Source of the DNA: Mycolicibacterium alvei | GTDB lineage: Bacteria; Actinomycetota; Actinomycetes; Mycobacteriales; Mycobacteriaceae | NCBI RefSeq assembly: GCF_010727325.1 | Contig: NZ_AP022565.1 | Location: forward strand, 1,116,001-1,180,000 | Direction: 5' to 3' | DNA: 64,000 nt | In this document: one piece after another, positions 1 through 11,838 of the stretch | Numbering within the stretch: the stretch's first letter is position 1 | How the letters are laid out: every line of letters starts with the position of its first letter | Made by a program: the position numbers and the translations under genes | Notes under the pieces: model-generated | The model's input: the letters and a program-made list of their open reading frames with translations, nothing else | What the model was told of the DNA's origin: nothing | The model's database searches: none

Positions 1-368
1 TGCTTGACGGCGCGCGCCCCGGCGAGATCGACCTCGATCAGCACCGGGCGCCCGGCACGGGTGGCATCCCGAACCGGCTGGGCCGGCGTCCCCGATCGGT
101 GCAATCCGCCGTGGATGTCGGCCCATTCGAGCAGCTCACCGTCATCGATCAGCTGCTGAAACCGTTCTTTGGACACGAATGTGTAGTCGACGCCGTCGAC
201 CTCGCCGGGGCGCGGGGCCCTGGTCGTGACCGAGACGGAGAAATACAGGTCGGGAAGCTGCTCGCGCAGACGGCGGACCACAGTGGACTTCCCGACGGCG
301 GAGGGGCCGGACAACACGACGACCGGAGCCGTCGCTGTGTGTTGCCCAGCCCCTCTACCAGCGCTCAA
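1..368 (-). CDS. gmk: Guanylate kinase, N-terminal part (cut by window edge)
   Basis: Phosphorylates GMP to GDP with ATP in the cytoplasm. The reverse strand encodes a P-loop (GPSAVGKST) near residue 24, followed by the [13 protein letters not shown] and VDYTFVS segments that bind GMP, and then the EWADIHGG region, as in M. tuberculosis Gmk. About 122 codons are present and the C-terminus lies beyond base 1. I chose a TTG start at 366-368: it opens a short polar N-terminal extension of the mycobacterial type and has GAGG about 8 nt upstream. It follows mihF closely on the same strand, the mihF-gmk order seen across mycobacteria. High confidence in identity, moderate in the start. Confidence 0.93.
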   Translation of the reverse strand, partial: MSAGRGAGQHTATAPVVVLSGPSAVGKSTVVRRLREQLPDLYFSVSVTTRAPRPGEVDGVDYTFVSKERFQQLIDDGELLEWADIHGGLHRSGTPAQPVRDATRAGRPVLIEVDLAGARAVK

Positions 369-379
369 TGCGGGAGCCT

Positions 380-694
380 CTACTGGTCGAACTTCTCCAG
401 GAGGGCCTTGCGCTGACGATCACCGAGACCGCGCAGACGGCGGGTCGGGGCGATCTCCAGCTCGGTCATGATTTCCTGCGCCTTGACCTTGCCGACCTTC
501 GGCAGGGCTTCCAGCAGTGCGGAAACCTTCATCTTGCCCAAGACCTCGTTGGTCTCGGCGTCGGTAAGCACCTGCTTGAGGTTGGTGCCGCCACGCTTGA
601 GCCGATCCTTGAGCTCAGCTCGCGCTCGACGTGCGGCAGCAGCCTTCTCCAACGCTGCCGCGCGCTGTTCGTCGGTCAACTGGGGAAGGGCCAC
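380..694 (-). CDS. mihF: Mycobacterial integration host factor mIHF
   Basis: A 104-residue nucleoid-associated protein that binds and bends DNA; in mycobacteria it is essential and is needed for L5-type integrase recombination. It has a basic N-terminal helix ([21 protein letters not shown]) followed by the helix-two-turn-helix segment ([20 protein letters not shown]) and ends in the arginine-rich [18 protein letters not shown]. The start is GTG with a strong GGAGG 6 nt upstream. The length matches the short, trimmed mIHF form. It lies directly upstream of gmk and is probably cotranscribed with it. About 500 bp of non-coding DNA precede it, consistent with a regulated promoter. Confidence 0.96.
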   Translation of the reverse strand: MALPQLTDEQRAAALEKAAAARRARAELKDRLKRGGTNLKQVLTDAETNEVLGKMKVSALLEALPKVGKVKAQEIMTELEIAPTRRLRGLGDRQRKALLEKFDQ

Positions 695-1194
695 GGTTTC
701 CTCCGTCTCCTGGCGATTTATCTTCGGCCATCACTTGTTTTGTACGGCTGGAGTACAAACCAGCCAGCGACGACGAACCTACCCACGCAGGCCGACTAAC
801 GCTAACCCCACCCCCTGGTAACGGCGCTAAAAGCCCAGCGTGTAGTGCGCTCCGACAGCCTGTGAATTTCCGCCGAATCGGCCGCTGGGCATCGCACACG
901 ACGCCGCATTGAGCCGGATATTCCTGCATGTCAATGGTTTTCGAGGGACCGACAGCTAACTGCTCGGCTGTCCGACACCGGTTCCGACACCCCCGGCCCT
1001 GGTTACCGCCGGGTATTCGAGAAAATTTTCGCTGGTCACGGCGTGTCGGGCGTGTCGGAACCGGCGACACGCACGTCGAGCGGCGTGCGTTTTGCGACAT
1101 CCGGCTCGCGCCTAATTGCCACCTAACGATTACACAGCGTGGCTAAATAGCCTCCCCTGGTCGGGTTTGCATGACCCCCGAAGGCAAGCTGGAC
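695..1194. other. Long intergenic region upstream of mihF
   Basis: About 500 bp without a convincing gene. In M. tuberculosis this interval holds a PE/PPE pair; none is seen here. Besides the 739-759 palindrome it contains a spaced 13-bp inverted repeat: CCGGTTCCGACAC at 978-990 and its exact complement at 1052-1064, with 61 nt between. The right arm sits in a local GTGTCGG direct repeat. It probably holds the mihF promoter and the promoter of the small secreted-protein gene at 1195. Confidence 0.5.
739..759. promoter_or_regulatory. Palindrome upstream of mihF
   Basis: Perfect inverted repeat with arms TTTGTAC and GTACAAA and a 7-nt spacer, 45 to 65 bp upstream of the mihF start codon. The position suits an operator or promoter element. 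No binding protein can be named from the sequence. Confidence 0.45.
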
Positions 1195-1519
1195 ATGAAC
1201 ATCAAGCGTCTGACCTGCGCTTCTGCTATCGCGATCGCGCCGGGAACCACCAGTCTGGCGGCGGGGAGCGGCGTGGCGGCGGCTCAACCGGGACCACCGT
1301 GCGGCTTTCGGCAACTGCCAGGGAACGGGCGGCCCGGGTATGCCGGGCCCATGGGACAACCCTCCCCCGACTCCGCCCGACCTGCCCTGGCGTGGAATCG
1401 ACCAGGGCCGCTTCCATCACCAGCCGTTCAACTACAACCGGCGCTGGGTTTCACCGTTCTTCAACCCACAGTTCAACAATTGGGGTTTCTGGCTGTTCGG
1501 TATCTGGATCCCGCTCTGA
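1195..1519 (+). pseudogene. Small secreted mycobacterial protein, frameshifted
   Basis: Reads MNIKRLTCASAIAIAP..GVAAAQPGPPC from an ATG at 1195, a clear export signal. The matching C-terminal half lies in another frame from about 1320: GGPGMPGPWDNPPPTPPD, then RGIDQGRFHHQPFN, then NWGFWLFGIWIPL and a TGA at 1517-1519. I recognise this Pro/Gly/Trp-rich ending from small exported mycobacterial proteins of unknown function. The span is 325 nt, not a multiple of three, so one extra base (or two missing) lies near 1305-1320. Without the shift the product would be about 107 residues. Either a real frameshift mutation or a sequencing error. Confidence 0.7.
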
Positions 1520-1685
1520 CCGGTTGCACCGCAACAGATCTGAACGGTCGACCGAGTAATCCGATTGGGCTCGACCGCTTCTCGACCCAGCCATCGCTTT
1601 CTACACCCGGGTCGCGATAGCGCGGGCGGATACGACCCTGGTGTGGAAGCCGGCGCGGGGACACGACGTAATGGGCGGGACGCCG

Positions 1686-2498
1686 TCAGACGAGATAGGC
1701 GACCTCGTCGCGCAGGCGTTCGGCCGCCGCACGCAGATCGGCCACCGCCGGGCCGGCCCGGAGCACCTCCCGCGAGACCGTGGGCAGCACCAATTCGGCC
1801 CCTGCGAACCCGCCCAGCGCATCGGCGCGGCCGCCCTGGGCTCCCACCCCGGGCACCAGCACCGGGCCCCCCAGTGCGCTGAGATCGGGCGGGTCGGTCA
1901 CCGTCGCCCCGACCACCACACCGACCGACCCGGTGGGTGTGCCTGCGGCTCGATTGACGGAGGCCACATCGTCGACGATGGACTGGGCCACGGTGCGTGA
2001 CCCGGCCATCGCCCGCTGCACACTCGCCCCCTCCGGATTGGAGGTGGCGGCCAGTACGAACACCCCGCGACCGTGGGCCGCCGCGGTGTCCAGCAGGGGT
2101 TGCAACGACCCGAAGCCCAGGTAGGGCGATGCGGTCACCGCATCGGCCGCCAACGGCGAGTCGCCGGCCCAGGCGGTGGCGTAGGCCGCCATGGTCGAGC
2201 CGATATCCCCCCGCTTGGCGTCGGCCAGTACCAGCACGCCGGCCTCACGCAGCGCGGCGATGGTGCGTTCCAGTACGGCGAAACCGGCCGAACCGTAGGC
2301 CTCGAAGAACGCCACCTGAGGCTTGACGATCGCGAACCCGGTATACGCCGTGACGCAGATGTCGCAGAACGCGGCCAGACCGTCGGCGTCGACGGAGAGA
2401 TTCCAGGCCCGCAGCAGTTCTGGATGAGGGTCGATGCCGGGGCACAGCGGGCCCCGCTCCGACACCGCTGCGGCCAACAGCTGCCCGAAAGCCTCCAT
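1686..2498 (-). CDS. pyrF: Orotidine 5'-phosphate decarboxylase
   Basis: Last step of UMP synthesis: decarboxylates OMP. The 270-residue protein follows the actinobacterial type-2 PyrF family, with [14 protein letters not shown] near the N-terminus, VKPQVAFFE, the catalytic [11 protein letters not shown] motif near residue 94, and the phosphate-binding [12 protein letters not shown] near the C-terminus. The ATG at 2498 lies 2 nt beyond the carB stop, so it is the last gene of the pyr operon and is translationally close-coupled to carB. Reading further upstream in frame only enters carB, so the ATG is preferred. Confidence 0.97.
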   Translation of the reverse strand: MEAFGQLLAAAVSERGPLCPGIDPHPELLRAWNLSVDADGLAAFCDICVTAYTGFAIVKPQVAFFEAYGSAGFAVLERTIAALREAGVLVLADAKRGDIGSTMAAYATAWAGDSPLAADAVTASPYLGFGSLQPLLDTAAAHGRGVFVLAATSNPEGASVQRAMAGSRTVAQSIVDDVASVNRAAGTPTGSVGVVVGATVTDPPDLSALGGPVLVPGVGAQGGRADALGGFAGAELVLPTVSREVLRAGPAVADLRAAAERLRDEVAYLV

Positions 2499-2500
2499 CG

Positions 2501-5854
<3,354 letters not shown>

Positions 5855-7000
5855 CTACTTCTCTCCTGCCATCAGGTCGACGAACTGGTCGAACAGGTAT
5901 TCCGCGTCATGTGGCCCGGCTGCGGCTTCCGGGTGGTATTGGACCGAGAACGCCCGGCCATCGACCAACCGGATCCCTTCCACCACACCGTCGTTGGCGC
6001 AGGTGTGGCTGACCTCGGCTGAGCCGAAGGGGGTGTCGAACCTCTCCCCCGCTTCGCCTTCTAAGGCGAACCCGTGGTTCTGGGCGGTGATCGCCACCCG
6101 CCCGGTGATGTGATCGATGACCGGGATGTTGATGCCGCGGTGGCCGAACACCATCTTGTAGGTGGACCGACCCAGTGCGCGGCCCAGGATCTGGTTGCCG
6201 AAGCAGATGCCGAACAACGGGATTCCGGCGCCGAGGACCTCACGGGTCACCGCGACGATCTGGTCAGCGGTGGCCGGATCGCCGGGGCCGTTGGACAGGA
6301 ACACCCCGTCCGGCTTGAGGTCGGCGATCTGATCGAAGGTCGCCGACGACGGCAGCACGTGGCTGCGGATTCCGCGCCGGGCGAAGTTGCGCGGCGTGTT
6401 GGTCTTGATACCCAGATCGATCGCCGCGACGGTGAACCGGTGCCCACCTTCGGGTTCCACGATGTAGGAGCTCTCAGTACTGACCTGTCCGGCCAGATCC
6501 GCGCCGAGCATCGAGGGCTGGTCGAGAACCCGGGCCACCAGCGCGTCGACTGACGCCGCAGCCGCCTCTCCGGAGAACACCCCGGCCTTCATCGACCCGC
6601 GGGTGCGCAGGTGGCGCACCACCGCTCGGGTGTCGATCCCCGCGATGCCCACGATGCCCTGCCGGACCAACTCGTCGTCGAGTGTCCCACTGGCACGCCA
6701 GTTGGATGCCCGCGGCGAGGGGTCACGCACGGCATAACCGGCCACCCAGATCTTGTCGTCGCGGCTTTCGCCGTCCTCGGTGTTCCAGCCCGTGTTGCCG
6801 ATCTGCGGCGCGGTGGCCACCACGATCTGGCCGTGGTAGCTGGGGTCGGTGAGGGTTTCCTGATAGCCCGACATTCCGGTGGAGAACACCGCCTCGCCGA
6901 GGGTCTGCCCGACCGCTCCGAATGTCGTACCGGTGAAGACGCGTCCGTCCTCGAGTACCAGGACCGCCTTGCCGTTGTGGTTGTCTGCGTTGCTCGTCAT
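5855..7000 (-). CDS. carA: Carbamoyl-phosphate synthase, small (glutaminase) subunit
   Basis: Hydrolyses glutamine and channels ammonia to CarB. The 381-residue protein has the N-terminal CPSase_sm domain ([16 protein letters not shown]) and a C-terminal class I glutamine amidotransferase domain. The nucleophile cysteine is in [10 protein letters not shown] (about residue 265) and the His/Glu pair in SVQYHPEA (about residues 356 and 358). I start it at the ATG at 7000, which overlaps the stop of the upstream membrane protein gene (ATGA); longer in-frame reading only enters that gene. Confidence 0.97.
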   Translation of the reverse strand: MTSNADNHNGKAVLVLEDGRVFTGTTFGAVGQTLGEAVFSTGMSGYQETLTDPSYHGQIVVATAPQIGNTGWNTEDGESRDDKIWVAGYAVRDPSPRASNWRASGTLDDELVRQGIVGIAGIDTRAVVRHLRTRGSMKAGVFSGEAAAASVDALVARVLDQPSMLGADLAGQVSTESSYIVEPEGGHRFTVAAIDLGIKTNTPRNFARRGIRSHVLPSSATFDQIADLKPDGVFLSNGPGDPATADQIVAVTREVLGAGIPLFGICFGNQILGRALGRSTYKMVFGHRGINIPVIDHITGRVAITAQNHGFALEGEAGERFDTPFGSAEVSHTCANDGVVEGIRLVDGRAFSVQYHPEAAAGPHDAEYLFDQFVDLMAGEK

Positions 7001-7497
7001 GCCTCTTCCTCCAGCCAGCGGTCGTACTCTGCGCGATTGTCTGCGCGGAACCCGGTGTCGATCTCGGTGCCCGAGGGCAGCCGCCACCTGATCGCCAGAA
7101 TCCCGTCGTAAGTCAGTGCCTTGCCTGCGATTCCGCGTTCGGTCCTGATCGCGGTAACAGACTCGGCGGGAATCCAGACCGGACCGGCCCCGCTGCGCTG
7201 CAACATGATTCCCTCGGGGTAGCGGGTCAGCACGGCCTTGGCGCGGAAGCCCAGGGTGCCCGCCGCCACCTTGTCGTTCCAGTGCGGCACCACCGTGCTG
7301 CCGACGTACATGCCCTTCATGGGCGGGATGATCGATGCGCTGACGGTGTCGGGCAGGGGCGGCAGGGTGCCGATCAGTTCGGCCTGGCGCTGTGCGCGAT
7401 GCAGCCAGCCGCGCATCATCTGGCGGATCAGGAAGGCGATCAGCACGGCCAGCAGCGCGGCCAGGATCAGCGAGGCGATCAGCGTGGGGGTGTTCAC
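6997..7497 (-). CDS. Pyr-operon membrane protein (Rv1382-like)
   Basis: A 166-residue protein with one strong N-terminal membrane segment (about residues 5-26, [19 protein letters not shown]) followed by a soluble domain rich in beta-strand-forming residues. It resembles the uncharacterised M. tuberculosis Rv1382, which sits at the same place between pyrC and carA. The GTG start overlaps the pyrC stop and the stop overlaps the carA start, so it is translationally coupled to pyrimidine genes on both sides. Function unknown. Its fixed place suggests a link to the pathway or to the membrane, which is inference only. Confidence 0.85.
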   Translation of the reverse strand: MNTPTLIASLILAALLAVLIAFLIRQMMRGWLHRAQRQAELIGTLPPLPDTVSASIIPPMKGMYVGSTVVPHWNDKVAAGTLGFRAKAVLTRYPEGIMLQRSGAGPVWIPAESVTAIRTERGIAGKALTYDGILAIRWRLPSGTEIDTGFRADNRAEYDRWLEEEA

Positions 7498-8819
7498 AGC
7501 TTGGATCCCGACTTGCCGTACAGCGCGGTGATCTTGCCGCGCAGCAGGGTGGCGGTCACCGTCGCCGGCAGCGTCATCGATTCGAAGGGCGTGTTGTCCG
7601 ACCTGCTGGCCAGCCCGTCACCTTCGACCGTCCAGCTTGCGTCGGGATCGACCACAGTGAGGTTGGCCGGCTCCCCCACTTCCAGCGGCCGGCCCTGATC
7701 GGGCAGGCCGACGATCGCCGCCGGAGCCTCGCTCATCACCTTCGCCACGCCGCGCCAGGTCAGCAGGCCGGGCCGCACCATGGTCTCGGCCACCACCGAC
7801 AGTGCGGTCTGCAAGCCGAGCATGCCCGGGCGGGCGACCGAGAACTCACAGCACTTCTCGTGCTCGGCGTGCGGCGCGTGATCGGTGGCGACACAGTCGA
7901 TCACCCCGTCGGCCAACGCCTGACGCAAGGCCTCGGCATCGCTGGACTCCCGCAGCGGCGGGTTGACCCGGTTACGACCGTCGTAGCTGGCCAGCCGGCT
8001 GTCATCGAGCAACAGGTGGTGCGGGGTCACCTCGGCGGTGATCGAAATACCCTGCGCTTTGGCCCATTTCAGCAATTCCACGGTGCCCGCGGTGGACGCG
8101 TGGCAGATGTGCACCCGGGCACCTGCATCGCGGGCCAGGATCGCGTCGCGGGCTACGATCGATTCCTCGGCCGCCCGGGGCCAGCCCGCCAGGCCCAGCC
8201 GGGCGGCGTTGGGCCCTTCATGGGCAACCGCACCGACGGTCAACCGCGGCTCTTCGGCGTGCTGGGCGATGAGCACCCCGAGGCCGGTGGCGTATTCCAG
8301 CGCCCGCCGCATCACCAGCGGATCATCGACACACAGCCCGTCGTCGGAGAACATCCGTACCTGGCCGACACCGTCGGACATCAGGCCCATCTCGGTGAGT
8401 TGCTTACCTTCGAGGCCGACCGTGACCGCACCGACCGGGTGCACGTCGACCAAGCCCACCTGCTGGCCGCGGTTCCAGACGTGGTCGGTGACGACGGCGG
8501 AATCGGCGACCGGATCGGTGTTGGCCATGGCGAACACCGCGGTGTAGCCACCGAGAGCCGCTGCAGCCGAGCCGGTTTCGATGTCCTCGGCGTACTCGCG
8601 GCCCGGCTCGCGCAGATGGGTGTGCAGGTCGACGAGGCCCGGCAGCAGCACCTGACCTGCGGCATCGATCACCTCGGCGCTCTTGGGAGCCTTGAGCGCG
8701 GAACCGATCTCGGCGATCTGGCCATCGGCGATCAGTACGTCGAGTTGGTCCCCCTCGCCGTAGAGCCGGACCCCGCGGATGAGCACCGGCGGATTCGAGT
8801 CTGCGATGTGTTTCGTCAT
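7494..8819 (-). CDS. pyrC: Dihydroorotase
   Basis: Cyclises N-carbamoyl-aspartate to dihydroorotate, the third step of UMP synthesis. The 441-residue protein is a class I amidohydrolase with the metal-binding [11 protein letters not shown] motif (His66 and His68), [28 protein letters not shown] and the catalytic-aspartate segment CVATDHAPH. It follows pyrB with a 4-nt overlap. The N-terminus is about 10 residues longer than the M. tuberculosis enzyme (MTKHIADSN ahead of PVLIRGVR), so an internal start is possible, but the ATG at 8819 is the one coupled to pyrB. Confidence 0.97.
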   Translation of the reverse strand: MTKHIADSNPPVLIRGVRLYGEGDQLDVLIADGQIAEIGSALKAPKSAEVIDAAGQVLLPGLVDLHTHLREPGREYAEDIETGSAAAALGGYTAVFAMANTDPVADSAVVTDHVWNRGQQVGLVDVHPVGAVTVGLEGKQLTEMGLMSDGVGQVRMFSDDGLCVDDPLVMRRALEYATGLGVLIAQHAEEPRLTVGAVAHEGPNAARLGLAGWPRAAEESIVARDAILARDAGARVHICHASTAGTVELLKWAKAQGISITAEVTPHHLLLDDSRLASYDGRNRVNPPLRESSDAEALRQALADGVIDCVATDHAPHAEHEKCCEFSVARPGMLGLQTALSVVAETMVRPGLLTWRGVAKVMSEAPAAIVGLPDQGRPLEVGEPANLTVVDPDASWTVEGDGLASRSDNTPFESMTLPATVTATLLRGKITALYGKSGSKL

Positions 8820-9772
8820 ACGCTGATCGCCTCCCGATCCGCGCCCACCAGAAGATGGAACAGCACCGCCATCCGCACGTGGACACCATTTGAAACCTGT
8901 TGCAGAACAGCTGATTGCGAAGAATCAGCGACCGGGAACGCGATCTCCATGCCGCGCAGCATCGGGCCCGGGTGCAGCACCACGGCGTGGCCGGGCAGCA
9001 TGGCCTGACGCTTCTCGGACAACCCGTAGCGCACCGAGTATTCACGGGCCGAAGGGAAGAAGGCACCGTTCATCCGCTCGGCCTGCACACGCAGCATCAA
9101 CACCGCATCGGCCGCGGGCAACTCCGCATCCAGGTCGTGCGACACCGTGACCGGCCACCCGGACACCCCTACCGGCAGCAGCGTCGGCGGCGCCACCAGC
9201 ACCACCTCGGCACCAAGGGTGGCCAGCAGCAACACATTCGACCTGGCCACGCGGCTGTGCAGCACGTCGCCGACGATCACCACACGCTTGCCCTCGATGG
9301 AGCCCAGCCGCTGCCGGATGGTCAAGGCATCGAGCAGGGCCTGGGTCGGATGCTCATGAGTGCCGTCACCGGCGTTGATCACGGTGGGACCCGAGCCCCC
9401 GTCCTCGGCGGTCCACTCGGCGAGCTGTTGCGCGGCGCCCGAAGCTGGGTGGCGGATGATGAGGGCGTCGGCACCGGCGGCGCGCAGGGTCAGCGCGGTA
9501 TCGCGCAGCGATTCCCCTTTGGCCACCGAGGATCCCGACGCGCTGACGTTGATCACGTCGGCGCTCATCCACTTGCCCGCCACCTCGAACGACACCCGGG
9601 TCCGGGTCGAGTTCTCATAGAACATGGTGATGACGGTGCGGCCGCGCAGCGTGGGCAGCTTCTTGACCTCACGGCCGAGCAGCGCCTCCCGGAAACGGTC
9701 GGCGTCGTCGAGGATCGCCGTCGCGTCCTCACGGCTGAGGTCCGCCGCCGACAGAAGATGACGCGTCGTCAT
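8816..9772 (-). CDS. pyrB: Aspartate carbamoyltransferase catalytic chain
   Basis: Condenses carbamoyl phosphate with aspartate. The 318-residue protein has the carbamoyl-phosphate loop STRTRVSFE (Ser55-Thr-Arg-Thr58), the [12 protein letters not shown] 80s-type loop, the HPTQALLD motif near residue 137 and the C-terminal [11 protein letters not shown] aspartate-binding segment. It overlaps pyrR by 4 nt (ATGA) upstream and pyrC downstream. No pyrI regulatory chain is present, as is usual outside enterobacteria. Confidence 0.97.
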   Translation of the reverse strand: MTTRHLLSAADLSREDATAILDDADRFREALLGREVKKLPTLRGRTVITMFYENSTRTRVSFEVAGKWMSADVINVSASGSSVAKGESLRDTALTLRAAGADALIIRHPASGAAQQLAEWTAEDGGSGPTVINAGDGTHEHPTQALLDALTIRQRLGSIEGKRVVIVGDVLHSRVARSNVLLLATLGAEVVLVAPPTLLPVGVSGWPVTVSHDLDAELPAADAVLMLRVQAERMNGAFFPSAREYSVRYGLSEKRQAMLPGHAVVLHPGPMLRGMEIAFPVADSSQSAVLQQVSNGVHVRMAVLFHLLVGADREAISV

Positions 9773-10326
9773 TTCGAGATCACCACCCCATCACGGTCGT
9801 CGTCCTCGGCCAGCAGCACATGGACACTCTCGCTTCGCGAGGTCGGCACGTTCTTGCCGACGTAATCGGCGCGGACCGGCAGTTCCCGGTGACCGCGGTC
9901 GACCAGCACCGCGAGTTGCACCACCCGTGGGCGGCCGATGTCACGAAGCGCATCCAGCGCCGAGCGCACCGAACGCCCGGAGTACAAGACGTCGTCGACG
10001 AGGATCACCACTGCGTCGTCGATGCCGCCGGGCGGGATCGAGGTGGTCTCCAGTGGTCGCGGAGGCTTGAAGTTGAGGTCATCGCGGTAGAGCGTGATGT
10101 CCAGGGCGCCGACCGGCAGGGCGATGTCGGCGAACTCGTTGATCTTTTCCGCCAGGCGGGTGGCTAGGGTCACACCGCGCGTGGGGATGCCCAGGAGGAC
10201 GACCCGCTGACGTTCGGCGGGATCGTCGAGAGCGGTCTTCTCGATGATCTGGTGAGCGATCCGGGAAATGGTGCGGCCGACGTCCGACGCAGACAGCAAT
10301 TCCCGGTCGGTCCCTGAAGAGCCCAT
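9769..10326 (-). CDS. pyrR: Pyrimidine operon regulator / uracil phosphoribosyltransferase-like PyrR
   Basis: A 185-residue PRTase-fold protein that senses UMP/UTP and binds a hairpin in pyr mRNA; many PyrR proteins also have weak uracil PRTase activity. The PRPP loop is [20 protein letters not shown] (about residues 105-124) and the [10 protein letters not shown] segment is conserved. It is the first gene of the pyr operon. The ATG at 10326 lies 13 nt from the GGAGG at 10341-10345, which itself lies beside the PyrR-binding hairpin (10349-10364). That layout supports autoregulation of translation, as reported for M. smegmatis PyrR. Confidence 0.96.
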   Translation of the reverse strand: MGSSGTDRELLSASDVGRTISRIAHQIIEKTALDDPAERQRVVLLGIPTRGVTLATRLAEKINEFADIALPVGALDITLYRDDLNFKPPRPLETTSIPPGGIDDAVVILVDDVLYSGRSVRSALDALRDIGRPRVVQLAVLVDRGHRELPVRADYVGKNVPTSRSESVHVLLAEDDDRDGVVISK

Positions 10327-10348
10327 GAGGTGACCCTGACCTCCTTCT

Positions 10349-10364
10349 CCGCCTCTCTGGACGG
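10349..10364 (-). promoter_or_regulatory. PyrR-binding RNA hairpin in the pyrR leader
   Basis: On the transcript strand the leader reads CCG, UCCAGAGAGG, CGG. This is a short stem closing the conserved UCC-AGAGAGG loop that PyrR recognises in Bacillus and mycobacterial leaders. The Shine-Dalgarno stretch AGAAGGAGG follows within a few bases. There is no antiterminator/terminator pair or U-tract, so protein binding would block ribosome access rather than cause attenuation. A weak -10-like TAAGCT lies about 30 bp upstream at 10393-10398. Confidence 0.88.
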
Positions 10365-10475
10365 ATCGTTAAAGGACGTCGAACTGCGAAGCAGCTTAGC
10401 AGGCCGACAAGGTCCGGCCCGATGCGGTCACGGTGAGCCACCGGGAGCGGGCGGTCGCCCGCTAACCTGGCGCGG

Positions 10476-11678
10476 GTGAACCTCGACGGCAATCAATCGT
10501 CCATCCGTGAGGCCATCGACGCCGGCCTGCTTGCCGGAGCGGTGACCCTCGTGTGGCAGGCGGGCCGCATCCTCCAGGTCAATGCCCTGGGCCACCGCGA
10601 CGTCGATGCAGGGCTGCCGATGCAGCGCGACACCATCTTCCGGATCGCCTCCATGACGAAGCCCGTCACAGTGGCCGCGGCGATGAGTTTGGCGGAGGAG
10701 GGCAAGTTCACGCTGAACGAACCGGTGACGAAATGGCTGCCGGAACTGGCCGACATGCGTGTGTTGCGCGAGGCCCGCGGCCCGTTGGACCGCACCGAGC
10801 CCGCGCGGCGGCCCATCACATTCGATGACCTGATGACCCATCGCAGCGGCCTGGCCTATGTGTTCTCAGTCCTGGGCCCGCTGGCATCGGCTTACGGCAG
10901 GCTGTCGCTGCGCCAGGATCAGGACCGCTGGCTCGGCGAGGTGGCCACACTGCCGTTGGCCCATCAGCCGGATGAACGCCTCACCTACAGCCACTCCACC
11001 GATGTCCTGGGGATCGCGTTGTCCCGGATCGAGGGCAAGCCGCTGGCCCAGGTGCTGTCCGAACGGATCTTCGCGCCACTGGGCATGGTCGACACCGGGT
11101 TCTCGGTCGATGCGGCCGGCCGGCGACGGGCGGCGACGATGTACCAACTCACCGCCGACAACGCCTTGACCCACGATGTGATGGGACCGGCGCCGATCAC
11201 CGATCCCCCGTTCTGCACGGGCGGGGCAGGGTTGTTCTCCACCGCCGACGACTACCTGAAATTCGCCAGGATGTTGCTGGCCGGCGGCACGCTCGACGGG
11301 GTGCGCGTGCTGTCCGAGGAGTCGGTACGGATGATGCGTACCGACCGACTCACCGCCGAACAGAAGCAGCACCCGTTCCTCGGGGCACCGTTCTGGGTCG
11401 GCCGGGGCTTCGGCCTGAACCTGTCGGTGGTGACCGACGCGGCGAAGTCACGTCAGTTGTTCGGCCCCGGCGGATTGGGCACTTTCAGTTGGCCCGGCGC
11501 CTACGGCACCTGGTGGCAGGCCGACCCGTCGGCGGATCTCATCCTCATCTATCTGATCCAGAACCATCCGAATCTCTCGGTGGATGCGGCCGCCATCAGC
11601 GGCAACACCTCGACCGCGAAACTTCAGATGGCACAACCCCGATTCGTCCGGCGCACGTATCAGGCTCTGGAACTCTGA
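10476..11678 (+). CDS. Serine hydrolase of the beta-lactamase / class C esterase family
   Basis: A 400-residue protein divergent from pyrR. The SxxK nucleophile is SMTK (Ser59-Lys62) in FRIASMTKPV, and the second motif is Tyr171-Ser-His in LTYSHSTD. A G-G-A-G-L segment (CTGGAGLFSTADDYLKFA) and a C-terminal GPGGLGTFSWPGAYGTWW region replace the KTG box, as in EstB-like esterases and LipL/Lpq-type mycobacterial hydrolases. No signal peptide is evident. The start is GTG with no strong ribosome site (GCGCGG upstream). The substrate cannot be inferred. A hairpin follows the gene at 11691-11711. Confidence 0.88.
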   Translation: MNLDGNQSSIREAIDAGLLAGAVTLVWQAGRILQVNALGHRDVDAGLPMQRDTIFRIASMTKPVTVAAAMSLAEEGKFTLNEPVTKWLPELADMRVLREARGPLDRTEPARRPITFDDLMTHRSGLAYVFSVLGPLASAYGRLSLRQDQDRWLGEVATLPLAHQPDERLTYSHSTDVLGIALSRIEGKPLAQVLSERIFAPLGMVDTGFSVDAAGRRRAATMYQLTADNALTHDVMGPAPITDPPFCTGGAGLFSTADDYLKFARMLLAGGTLDGVRVLSEESVRMMRTDRLTAEQKQHPFLGAPFWVGRGFGLNLSVVTDAAKSRQLFGPGGLGTFSWPGAYGTWWQADPSADLILIYLIQNHPNLSVDAAAISGNTSTAKLQMAQPRFVRRTYQALEL

Positions 11679-11690
11679 ACCCTCTACCCG

Positions 11691-11711
11691 GTCGTTAGCA
11701 GCGTTAACGAC
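11691..11711. repeat. Inverted repeat after the serine hydrolase gene
   Basis: Arms GTCGTTA and TAACGAC are perfect with a 7-nt loop, 13 bp past the stop codon. A second small inverted repeat (TCAGCG, 6 nt, CGCTGA) follows at 11771-11788, about 50 bp before the protease start. The first could be a weak terminator and the second part of the protease promoter. There is no T-tract. Confidence 0.4.
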
Positions 11712-11838
11712 AAACTTGGCGGGGCCATGTTGCGAAATTGAAGTAGTGCGGTACGCGCGTCAACTCTGAGTCAGCGCTGGAACGCTGAGTATCTGTCGAT
11801 CCATGAGCGATCTGGCGCGAGTTGAAAGGGCCGTAGAC

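Noticed and set aside
6997-7497. Uracil permease for the pyr operon
   Set aside because: Only one membrane segment and 166 residues; it lacks the multiple helices of UraA/PyrP permeases.
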